Positions 41,881 to 49,572 of a stretch of DNA of 64,000 nucleotides are shown here, piece by piece (the stretch's first letter is position 1; each line of letters begins with the position of its first letter). The notes beneath the pieces were generated by a model. The model had not been told where the DNA came from, searched no databases, and saw only the letters and a program-made list of their open reading frames with translations. Source of the DNA: JBBAAP01 sp043808305 (GTDB lineage Bacteria; Planctomycetota; MHYJ01; JACQXL01); NCBI GenBank assembly GCA_043808305.1, contig JAZDFB010000089.1, forward strand, positions 12,666 to 76,665, read 5' to 3'. The position numbers and the translations under genes are program-made.

Positions 41881-42327
41881 CTATTTCTCCTTATTCGATT
41901 TAATCAGTTTATTAAGTTTCTGGGTATCCGAAAATATCTGGGTGAAGCCGCATTTGGGGCAGGTGCGCGCCTCGATATTGACGTTGCTTTCCAATAATGT
42001 AAAGAACTTGGTCTTGACCGGCTTGAAATAGACCTTGCCTGTGCCGGCAATACTGCCGGGTATTAGGACGGAATGCCCGCAGGCCACGCATTTGGTGCCG
42101 TATTTCTCAGCCTCCTTGTCGCCGGTATATTTGGTTATCATCAGGTCCAGGTCTTCCTTACGGAAACGGGTGGAATCGCCGACCTTGAAATACGTCAGCT
42201 TGCCGTCCTTCATCCAGCGGAATATGGTCTGCTCGCTCACATCCAGATGCTCACAGGCCTCGCGTATGGAATACCAGTCTTTGCCCGTTACCATCTCGGG
42301 CGCCATCATAACGGCCTTTTCTACCAT
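41881..42327 (-). CDS. Excisionase-type helix-turn-helix protein with zinc ribbon
   Basis: 148 residues. A MerR/BldC/excisionase helix-turn-helix (WYSIREACEHLDVSEQTIFRWMKDGKLTYFKVGDSTRFRKEDLDLMI, about 18-62) precedes a C-terminal zinc ribbon with two CxxC knuckles (CVACGHS and CPKCGFTQIF). It probably binds DNA; such combinations occur in planctomycete regulators. Several in-frame Met codons at the start leave the exact start open. No partner gene. Confidence 0.8.
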   Translation of the reverse strand: MVEKAVMMAPEMVTGKDWYSIREACEHLDVSEQTIFRWMKDGKLTYFKVGDSTRFRKEDLDLMITKYTGDKEAEKYGTKCVACGHSVLIPGSIAGTGKVYFKPVKTKFFTLLESNVNIEARTCPKCGFTQIFSDTQKLNKLIKSNKEK

Positions 42328-42500
42328 AAAACCATCCTCTCTTCATATCTCCATTTTATAGTCTATTACTATCATTTACTATCACTAACTACTAATATAG
42401 CCATAAAAAAGCCCCTGTCAAGGAAAATATGATATTTTTGTGCAAGTTTTTTAGACACGGATAGGAAGGGGGTATCCCGCCCTTATCGGGAAACTTACTT

Positions 42501-42695
42501 AGAGCCTCTAACAAAATGAGGATTCTATTGAACCTTTAGCAATCCCCCTCCCTTTGGCGTCACCGCGCCATGGCGCACTGCGTTCACAACCCAGATGGGA
42601 AGGGCAAGGGGAGGGTGAACATAAGATAATTTCCCCTCACCCTACCCTCTCCCACGAGGGGAGAGGGTTTATAACTTCATTTTGTTAGACGCTCT
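42501..42695. mobile_element. MITE-like element with 19-bp terminal inverted repeats
   Basis: AGAGCCTCTAACAAAATGA (42501-42519) and the reverse of 42677-42695, AGAGCGTCTAACAAAATGA, are inverted repeats with one mismatch, bounding 195 bp. The interior has the direct and inverted CCCTCTCC/GGGGAGAGGG run common in intergenic DNA of such genomes. No protein is encoded. Its right end overlaps the 3' end of the CCA-adding enzyme gene and supplies its last three codons and stop. Confidence 0.75.
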
Positions 42696-44136
42696 TATTC
42701 TTTGCGTTCTTTGCGCACTTTGCGGTGAGCGAGTGAATGAGCCGTTTGACCAGCGCCAGCGCCTGCGTTTTGGTCCTGACGCTATTCTCCAGCTGGGCTT
42801 CTTCCACCTTATGCAATAATTCCGAAAATATCGGGCCGGGCTTGAGCTTGAGCTTTATCAGGTCATAGCCGTTTACCAGCGGCTTGGGTTTTAACTCTTC
42901 TTTCGAATACTTCTTATAGAGCCGGACGGCTTTATGATACGGCTTAAGGTCCATGTCGCTGGCCAAGCGGTCGGCCCGGTGGAGCTCATTAAGCCCCGGA
43001 TATGCCGGGTGAATGAAAAGCTTTTTCAGGGTGCTCACCCGCATCTTATCGATATCCTTGAAAACCAGGTGCTTGCTGATAATCCAGGTTATGGTTTCTA
43101 TCTGGGCGTTGGACAGCTTTAATCTTCTGCAGATACGTTCAGCCATCTCGGCGCCGACCCGCTCGTGTTCGTGGAACCTGATGCGGTCGGTTATCATAAA
43201 CGTGCCGGGCTTGCCGATATCGTGGAGCAACGCCGTCAAAGCCAGGTCAAATGACGGCTTACGCAGGTGTTTAAGCACCTTTAATGTATGGACGTAAACG
43301 TCACCTTCGGGGTGGAACTGGACCGGTTGCTTGACCCCGCGCATCTTAAGGACCTCGGGCAATATTTCCTTAAGCAGTCCGGATTCCCTGAGCATTTCTA
43401 TGCCCTCGGCTCTGAGTGGAGAAATAATAGTCTTTTTCAATTCCTCGCGTATACGTTCGGCTGAAATGCCTTTTATCCGGCGGGCTAATTTCTTGATGGC
43501 CGATTTGGTTTTGGGCTCAATCTTGAACCCCAGCTGGCAGGCGAACCTGATAGCCCGGAGCATCCGTAATCTGTCCTCATTGAACCGTTTGGCCGGGTCG
43601 CCGATGGTTTTGATAACTTTTGCCCGGATATCTTTTTTGCCGTTGACCAGGTCAACCAGTTCTCTTTTTATCGGATCATACAAAAGCCCGTTAATGGTAA
43701 AATCGCGCCGGGCCACGTCATCATCGCGCCGGGTGAATTTAACGCTGTCCGGGCGGCGACCGTCGCTGTAAGCGCCTTCGGTCCGGAAGGTGGTGACCTC
43801 TATAGCCACAGATTCCGCTGATTTACCCGGCTTACGCTGGATGGGCGCGAGAACCATACTCTGGCAGTTTGAGTGTAGCGAATTACTGCCAGGTATAGTC
43901 GGCTGCAACTTCACAGGCAGCCGAACTATGATAACCCCGAATGCCTTGCCGATGGCCAGCGTTTTGGGGAACAGTTTAATGACTTCATTGGGCCGGGCGT
44001 TGGTAGCCACGTCATAGTCCTGTGGAACCCGATTCATCAGCCGGTCGCGCACGCAACCACCGGCAAAATAGGCCTGATACCCCCTGGACTGCAGGGTTTT
44101 GACCACTTCCAACGCTATTTTATAAAGGTTATCCAT
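42685..44136 (-). CDS. cca: CCA-adding enzyme/poly(A) polymerase-family with HD domain
   Basis: 483 residues. Nucleotidyltransferase motif YFAGGCVRDRLMNRVPQDYDVATNARPNEV (GGxVRD and DxD), FRTEGAYSDGRRPDSVKF, the RRDFTINGLLYD helix, a tRNA-binding region, and an HD domain (LTALLHDIGKPGTF). It adds or repairs tRNA 3'-CCA. An insertion of 24 residues (71-94: VRLPVKLQPTIPGSNS and LHSNCQSM), plus about 15 more residues before VAIEVTTF, interrupts the palm domain strand; it is encoded by the palindromic element also found in the mutase. The last residues come from the end of a MITE. Activity with such an insert is not assured. Confidence 0.9.
   Translation of the reverse strand: MDNLYKIALEVVKTLQSRGYQAYFAGGCVRDRLMNRVPQDYDVATNARPNEVIKLFPKTLAIGKAFGVIIVRLPVKLQPTIPGSNSLHSNCQSMVLAPIQRKPGKSAESVAIEVTTFRTEGAYSDGRRPDSVKFTRRDDDVARRDFTINGLLYDPIKRELVDLVNGKKDIRAKVIKTIGDPAKRFNEDRLRMLRAIRFACQLGFKIEPKTKSAIKKLARRIKGISAERIREELKKTIISPLRAEGIEMLRESGLLKEILPEVLKMRGVKQPVQFHPEGDVYVHTLKVLKHLRKPSFDLALTALLHDIGKPGTFMITDRIRFHEHERVGAEMAERICRRLKLSNAQIETITWIISKHLVFKDIDKMRVSTLKKLFIHPAYPGLNELHRADRLASDMDLKPYHKAVRLYKKYSKEELKPKPLVNGYDLIKLKLKPGPIFSELLHKVEEAQLENSVRTKTQALALVKRLIHSLTAKCAKNAKNKSV
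43855..43926 (-). repeat. In-frame palindromic insertion element, copy B (72 bp)
   Basis: On the minus strand it begins GTTCGGCTG and ends CAGAGTATG, as in copy A at 37033-37110. The second half is identical apart from a few bases. The first loop is two codons shorter. It is read in the same frame as copy A. Confidence 0.88.
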
Positions 44137-44158
44137 TTTATTGTCAGCCAGCCCACCC

Positions 44159-44226
44159 TCGGCTTCGCCTCGGCGAGGCCGGGGAGGCTGATCCCTGCCC
44201 GCCGGCAGGCGCGGCGCCTCAGGCGA
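44159..44226. repeat. GC-rich palindrome cluster
   Basis: Adjacent short palindromes: GCCTCGGCGAGGC (44167-44179) and CTGCCCGCCGGCAG (44195-44208), then GGCGCC. They stand out against the AT-rich methyltransferase gene to the right, whose stop codon lies inside. Probably an inserted dispersed element. Confidence 0.5.
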
Positions 44227-45022
44227 AAATTCCTAATGAAACTAACGATGTCCCTTCAATATGTTTTAGTCTTTCAAATCGCTTATCATGTCCTGTATAT
44301 AATTCATTCAGCGCTTTATTGACTTCCTCCATAATATAATCATGCCATAAAATCAATCCTTTTCCATCATTTAATAATTTCATAGCTACAGAAGTATCAT
44401 TTAACACATATTCATAGGAGTGGGAGCCGTCTATGAATATAAAATCTATTGTGTTAAAATATGGGCTGAAATCAAACGTCGCCGAGTCCCCATACAACTG
44501 GGTTATTTTATCGGCATAGGGCTTGCTAATATATCTTGAACCTGAAGTTTTTTTATCAATATAAAAACGATCCCCATAAATAATCGGCAGTTTTGTAGAA
44601 TACAATTCGCTTGACGGAAGGTCTAAGGTATAGAGTTTTGCTCCTTCGGAACAATTGGCCGCCATATTTAATGTGGTTCGACCGTCAAAAGTGCCTATTT
44701 CAAAAATCTTTCCGGGCTTGTGTATTCTAATCAGCTTATTGAGGACAATGAGCTCTAACAAAGACACATTACCCGCGATGGCAATAGGCTCTTGAATCGA
44801 AATAGTCGTATCATCTGAAGCTATTTCAGTAAGTTTAATAGTTGGAATAATATGGCTGATTGCTTTTTTGGGCGAATATCCGAAATGGGCACAAATCGTC
44901 GTTAAAAGAGGGTAATTCTTGTAGTTAAGAAAGCCTATTGAAAATAAATATAAGCAGGATATCGCTGCGTAAAAATACCTCAATATAAAAATAGTGATTT
45001 TATTCATACGGCAATTTATCAA
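44219..45022 (-). CDS. Class I SAM-dependent methyltransferase-like protein (membrane-anchored)
   Basis: 267 residues. A single membrane anchor near the start (FILRYFYAAISCLYLFSIGFL), then a Rossmann methyltransferase core (KIFEIGTFDGRTTLNMAANC, motif I; KLYTLDLPSS; DFIFIDGSHSYEYVLND; GLILWHDY) of the Methyltransf_24/cephalosporin-hydroxylase-like type, usually found in glycan or polysaccharide gene clusters. AT-rich compared with both neighbours, and its stop lies inside a GC-rich palindrome, so a laterally gained gene is likely. Substrate unknown. Confidence 0.8.
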   Translation of the reverse strand: MINCRMNKITIFILRYFYAAISCLYLFSIGFLNYKNYPLLTTICAHFGYSPKKAISHIIPTIKLTEIASDDTTISIQEPIAIAGNVSLLELIVLNKLIRIHKPGKIFEIGTFDGRTTLNMAANCSEGAKLYTLDLPSSELYSTKLPIIYGDRFYIDKKTSGSRYISKPYADKITQLYGDSATFDFSPYFNTIDFIFIDGSHSYEYVLNDTSVAMKLLNDGKGLILWHDYIMEEVNKALNELYTGHDKRFERLKHIEGTSLVSLGIFA

Positions 45023-45105
45023 ATAGTATATCGGCTAAATTATAAATCAAGACTTTTAAAGCTTGTCGATTGCGGACTGTCCCGTTTTAAGAGCTGACTT
45101 TTTAC

Positions 45106-45133
45106 TTGATATCATCGTTTAGTTTTGTAATCT
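45106..45133 (+). promoter_or_regulatory. Probable leaderless promoter of the LTA-synthase-like gene
   Basis: TTGATA (45106-45111), 16 bp, TAATCT (45128-45133). The ATG begins at 45141, 7 bp beyond the -10 box, with no ribosome-binding site between. Confidence 0.5.
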
Positions 45134-45140
45134 TAACCAT

Positions 45141-47156
45141 ATGTGGTTCCGAAAAATCGTTGATAATGCAAGACAGTTCTTGAGCCAAGGGCTTACCAAA
45201 CAGCTTAAAATCAGCCTGGCCGCCGTTATTTACCTGATGACTTGCTATACATTATTAAGACTAGGATTCCTGATATCAAATCACGAATTCTTCACAGAAG
45301 CCGGCTGGGGCGAGATTATAAAATCATTTATCTACGGCCTGCGGTTTGATTTATCGGCCTTGCTGATGATAAACGGCCCGTTATTATTGGTTTACAACCT
45401 GCCCATAAACTATCTGCGCCGGAGATGGTGCCAAACGGCTATACTGGTTTTATTCTGGTTTTCAAATCTGTCATTCATAGGAATAAACCTCGGGGATTAC
45501 GGATATTTCGCCACTGCCCAGCGGCGGCTGATGTCGGAAATCTATATGATGTTCCTGGATATAATGAAGATGCTGCCCAGCATGATAACGGATTTTTACT
45601 ACCTTTTTATCGCTCTGGCAGTCGGCGCAGGCGTATTTGTCTGGACTACTTGGCTGCTGTTCAGAAAACTTAACCGCACCGCCCAAGACAGCCATAATTT
45701 CCGCAGCCGGCTGGTACATTTTATCATCATCGCATTCCTGCTGATGCCCGGGGTCAAAGGCGGTTTCCAAACCAAACCCATCCGCCCGGCTCACGCGTTT
45801 TTCTCCCCGCACCGCGCGGTAGGCTACCTGACCTTAAATTCGTCATTCACGGTCATTAAAAGCATATTCCAGGCCAGCGTGCCGGAATACAAATTCATGC
45901 CTGAAACTGAAGCGTCAGCCGAGGTTGATCGTATACTCCGCAATCCCAATGAACAAGCGCTTGACCCACGATATCCATTCCTGCGCCAGATAAAATATGC
46001 CGGTCCGCCCAGCAAGAAAAATATAGTCGTTTTTATAATGGAAAGCTGGACTGCTGATTTTGTCGGCTGCATATCCGGCAAAGAACCGTCATCAACGCCA
46101 TTTTTTGACAGCATTGCCAAAAAAGGAATGCTGTTTACCAACTTCCTGGCCACCGGCCACCGGACTATCGTGGCGGCGCCGTCGGTACTGGCCTCAATAC
46201 CGGGATTTTATTCCAACTCCGGCGCAGGCAAAAAGAATTCATTCATAGAATCACAGTCCGAGGTAAACAATTTTATCGGGATGGGAAGCGTTTTAGCCAG
46301 GCAAGGTTATACCACCTCGTTTCATCACGGAGCCAATACCGGCGCACTGGGGCTGGATATCTACACCAAGCTGGCCGGTTTCCAACGCTACTACGGCAAG
46401 CAAGACTACCTAAACCTGACTGACGCTTCACAGGACGCGGTCTGGGGCGTCTGGGACGAAGAATTCTTCCTGGATGCCCGGAAAAGGATGGATGATTTCA
46501 AGCCGCCTTTCTGCTCGGTGATATTCTCACTGACCTCGCACGAACCGTTCAGAGTTCCTCCGCACCGCCAAGCATTATTCGATAAATACACCGGCGAAAC
46601 AAAATTCCAGAAGGTCCTGCGCTATACTGATTACAGCCTGGAACAGTTCTTTAAAGCCGCTCAGGACAAGCCCTGGTTTAAAGACACGGTTTTTATTATC
46701 ACCGCAGACCACGCCTCGCATTCAGCGGTCAATGATTTCTACTCCTGCTTCCACATACCGCTTTTGATATACTCGCCCGGATTTATCAATCCGGCCAAGC
46801 TGAACAGCGTTGGTTCGCAAGTCGATATAATGCCCACTATTTTGAATATCCTCGGCATTTCCGCCATACATGCGTCTATGGGCACTGATTTGATTACTAT
46901 GAACAAATCGCACTATTCCGTGGTCAGTGACGGCACCAGATACGCCATCTTTTCCGATAAGTTCGTCCTGCTTAACGACCTGGAAAAAGACATAGGGCTT
47001 TATGATTACCGCGCCGACCCGATGCTCAGTGATAACCTCCAGCCAAAATATCCGGATGAGGCCCAATATCTCAGGCGCATTCTCCTGGCATACATCCAGT
47101 CGGTATCCATGGCTATTTCCCATAACCGCATCTGCCGGGAAAAAGACCTTAAATAA
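45141..47156 (+). CDS. LTA-synthase-family sulfatase-fold enzyme
   Basis: 671 residues. Five N-terminal membrane helices (about 25-230) and an extracytoplasmic sulfatase/alkaline-phosphatase domain: NIVVFIMESWTADFVGC (metal Glu), FDSIAKKGMLFTNFLATGHRTIVAAPSVLASIPG (nucleophile Thr region), TSFHHGANTGALGL, VFIITADHASHS (metal Asp-His) and LLIYSPGF. The family transfers phosphoglycerol or phosphoethanolamine onto envelope glycans. In a Gram-negative-type cell it would decorate periplasmic glucans or lipids rather than make lipoteichoic acid. Monocistronic. Confidence 0.87.
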   Translation: MWFRKIVDNARQFLSQGLTKQLKISLAAVIYLMTCYTLLRLGFLISNHEFFTEAGWGEIIKSFIYGLRFDLSALLMINGPLLLVYNLPINYLRRRWCQTAILVLFWFSNLSFIGINLGDYGYFATAQRRLMSEIYMMFLDIMKMLPSMITDFYYLFIALAVGAGVFVWTTWLLFRKLNRTAQDSHNFRSRLVHFIIIAFLLMPGVKGGFQTKPIRPAHAFFSPHRAVGYLTLNSSFTVIKSIFQASVPEYKFMPETEASAEVDRILRNPNEQALDPRYPFLRQIKYAGPPSKKNIVVFIMESWTADFVGCISGKEPSSTPFFDSIAKKGMLFTNFLATGHRTIVAAPSVLASIPGFYSNSGAGKKNSFIESQSEVNNFIGMGSVLARQGYTTSFHHGANTGALGLDIYTKLAGFQRYYGKQDYLNLTDASQDAVWGVWDEEFFLDARKRMDDFKPPFCSVIFSLTSHEPFRVPPHRQALFDKYTGETKFQKVLRYTDYSLEQFFKAAQDKPWFKDTVFIITADHASHSAVNDFYSCFHIPLLIYSPGFINPAKLNSVGSQVDIMPTILNILGISAIHASMGTDLITMNKSHYSVVSDGTRYAIFSDKFVLLNDLEKDIGLYDYRADPMLSDNLQPKYPDEAQYLRRILLAYIQSVSMAISHNRICREKDLK

Positions 47157-47192
47157 ATTAATATTTCGGCCGCAAACCGATTTCGGAAATCC

Positions 47193-47220
47193 TTGACACC
47201 CCTGATTAATTTTATAGATT
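47193..47220 (+). promoter_or_regulatory. Predicted promoter of gap-pgk
   Basis: TTGACA (47193-47198), 16 bp, TAGATT (47215-47220). The 5' end of the transcript would fall a few bases before the hairpin at 47232. Confidence 0.5.
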
Positions 47221-47231
47221 AAGCGGTAGTT

Positions 47232-47261
47232 GGCATCAAAAGCCAAGGGTCTTTTGATGCC
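47232..47261 (+). terminator. Strong hairpin in the gap leader
   Basis: GGCATCAAAAG (47232-47242) pairs with CTTTTGATGCC (47251-47261), an 11-bp perfect stem with an 8-nt loop, followed by TTTCGTTATTATT. It could end the LTA-synthase transcript, or, as it lies downstream of the predicted gap promoter, act as a 5' leader structure (attenuator or stabiliser). The gap start follows at 47301 with AAAGGAGG. Confidence 0.6.
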
Positions 47262-47300
47262 TTTCGTTATTATTATCAACCCGCTTTAAAGGAGGCTAAT

Positions 47301-48305
47301 ATGGGTATAAGAATCGCCATCAACGGTTTCGGCCGGATAGGACGCCATGTATTTAAAGCCATGTCCAAGAGACCCGAGTTCGAAGTCGTGGTCATCAACG
47401 ACCTCTCGGATGCCAAGACGCTGGCCCACCTCTTGAAGTACGATTCCATCTACGGCAGGTTCGACGGCACCATCTCCGTAAAGGAAGGCGCTTTCATCGT
47501 CAACGGCAAGGAGATCAAGGTGATTGCCGAGAGAGACCCGTCCAAGCTGCCCTGGGGCCAGAATAATGTCGACTTCGTAGTCGAATCCACCGGCGTGTTC
47601 ACCAAGCGTTCCGACCTGGAAAAACATCTGGCCGCCGGGGCCAAGAAGGTGGTGCTGACCGCGCCGCCAAAGGAACCGGTCGATGCCGTCGTGGTTATGG
47701 GCGTAAACGAGGATAAGCTCAAAAAGGAGCACAAGATATTTTCCAACGCCTCCTGCACCACTAACTGCCTGGCGCCTTTGGTAAAAATCATCAATGACAA
47801 CTTCGGAATCACCCGCGGCTTGATGACCACTATCCACGCTTACACCAACGACCAGTCGGTGACGGATTTAATCCACAAGGACCTACGGCGCGCCCGGGCG
47901 GCGGCAATTAATATTAACCCCACCTCGACCGGCGCCGCCAAGGCCATCGGCGAAGTCATTCCGGAACTGGTCGGCAAGCTCAATGGCGTAGCTATCCGAG
48001 TCCCGGTGCCAACCGGCTCGCTGGTCGACCTGGTGATTGACGTCAAGAAGGATGCCACCCCGGCTGATATCAATAAGCTTTTCAAATCCGCGGCTGAAGG
48101 CAGGATGAAGGGCATCCTCGAATATACCGAGGACCCGATTGTCTCTACGGATATCATCGGGAATACCCATTCCTGCGTGTTTGATTCCCTGTTAACCATG
48201 GTAATAGACAAGAATCAGGTCAAAGTATTCGGCTGGTACGACAACGAATGGGCTTATTCTTACAGGATTGCCGATATCATCGCTTACGCCAATAATTTGA
48301 AATAG
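47301..48305 (+). CDS. gap: Glyceraldehyde-3-phosphate dehydrogenase
   Basis: 334 residues. NAD-binding start GIRIAINGFGRIGRHVFKAM, catalytic Cys in SNASCTTNCLAPL, HAYTNDQSVTD, GAAKAIGEVIPEL and WYDNEWAYSYR. Central glycolytic/gluconeogenic enzyme. AAAGGAGG lies about 7 bp upstream of ATG. Followed by pgk after 88 bp. Ends in TAG. Confidence 0.97.
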   Translation: MGIRIAINGFGRIGRHVFKAMSKRPEFEVVVINDLSDAKTLAHLLKYDSIYGRFDGTISVKEGAFIVNGKEIKVIAERDPSKLPWGQNNVDFVVESTGVFTKRSDLEKHLAAGAKKVVLTAPPKEPVDAVVVMGVNEDKLKKEHKIFSNASCTTNCLAPLVKIINDNFGITRGLMTTIHAYTNDQSVTDLIHKDLRRARAAAININPTSTGAAKAIGEVIPELVGKLNGVAIRVPVPTGSLVDLVIDVKKDATPADINKLFKSAAEGRMKGILEYTEDPIVSTDIIGNTHSCVFDSLLTMVIDKNQVKVFGWYDNEWAYSYRIADIIAYANNLK

Positions 48306-48393
48306 CGCAGATTAGCACGGATTGAATATACAGATGGGCACAGGTTAGGTACCCTATCTTGTGCCCATCAGCAATAATAAAGGAAGGTATTAT

Positions 48394-49572
48394 ATGGCTA
48401 AACTAACCATTCGCGATATACCGATGGCCGGCAAACGGATTCTTACCCGGGTCGATTTTAACGTCCCCCAGGACGATAAAGGCAATATTACCGACGATAC
48501 CAGAATCAAAGCGACTTTGCCGACCATAAATTACATCATCGCCAATAACGGCCGGGTGGTGCTGATGTCGCATCTGGGCCGGCCTAAAGGCAAGGAAGAT
48601 AAATTCAGGCTTAACCCGGCGGCCATCATCCTGAGTAAACTGCTCGGCAAACCGGTCACCAAGCTGGATGACTGCATCGGGTTGAACATAGAAAAAGCCG
48701 TGTCCAAAATAAAGGACGGCGAAGTAATTCTTCTGGAAAACCTCAGGTTCTATGCCGAGGAGGAAAAGAACGACGATGATTTCTCCAAGAAACTGGCCTT
48801 CCTGGGCGATGTCTACGTCGACGACGCCTTCGCCTGCGCGCACCGGGCCCACGCTTCCATCGTCGGCGTAACCAAGTACCTTAAATCAGCGGCCGGGTTC
48901 CTGCTGGCCAAGGAAATAGAATACCTTACCCGGGTGGTGGAATCACCCGACAAGCCTTATGTGGCCATTCTGGGCGGCTCGAAGGTCTCGGATAAGATTG
49001 CCGTGATTGATAACCTGATTCAAAACGTCAATACGATTCTTATTGGCGGCGGCATGGCATACACCTTCCTTAAAGCCCAGGGCAAGAATATCGGGTCATC
49101 CAAACTGGAAAAAGACAAAATCGACGTGGCTAAAAATATCCTCAAGCACGCCAAGGAAAAGAAAGTGGAAATAGTCCTGCCCATCGACCATCTGGCGGCG
49201 GACCATCTCGAAGCAAAATCCAGAATCAGGGTGGAAAAGGACTCAATTCCCGACGGCTGGTACGGCGTTGATATCGGACCCGAAACCGTCAAGCTGTTTA
49301 TCAGCAAGCTGCAATCGGCCCGGACCGTCATATGGAACGGACCGTTGGGCATATTCGAAATCGATAAATTTGCCGAAGGCTCGCGCTCTATCGCATTAAT
49401 GCTGTCCGGACTCAAGGCCATAACCGTGGTGGGCGGCGGAGACACCGCCGCGGCCGTAACCAAATTCGGCCTGGCCGAGAAATTCTCCCACGTTTCCACG
49501 GGCGGCGGCGCATCGCTGGAGTTCCTCGAGGGCAAAGAACTGCCGGGCATCGCGGCTCTGACCAACAAATGA
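48394..49572 (+). CDS. pgk: Phosphoglycerate kinase
   Basis: 392 residues from MAKLTIRDIPMAGKRILTRVDFNVPQD (ATG at 48394 with AAGGAAGG upstream; an earlier in-frame codon at 48361 lacks one). Motifs: MSHLGRPKG, LLENLRFYAEE, DAFACAHRAHAS, YVAILGGSKVSDK, WNGPLGIFE and VVGGGDTAAAV with GGGASLEFLEG at the end. Makes ATP from 1,3-bisphosphoglycerate. Its TGA overlaps the ATG of the next gene by 4 bp. Confidence 0.97.
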   Translation: MAKLTIRDIPMAGKRILTRVDFNVPQDDKGNITDDTRIKATLPTINYIIANNGRVVLMSHLGRPKGKEDKFRLNPAAIILSKLLGKPVTKLDDCIGLNIEKAVSKIKDGEVILLENLRFYAEEEKNDDDFSKKLAFLGDVYVDDAFACAHRAHASIVGVTKYLKSAAGFLLAKEIEYLTRVVESPDKPYVAILGGSKVSDKIAVIDNLIQNVNTILIGGGMAYTFLKAQGKNIGSSKLEKDKIDVAKNILKHAKEKKVEIVLPIDHLAADHLEAKSRIRVEKDSIPDGWYGVDIGPETVKLFISKLQSARTVIWNGPLGIFEIDKFAEGSRSIALMLSGLKAITVVGGGDTAAAVTKFGLAEKFSHVSTGGGASLEFLEGKELPGIAALTNK

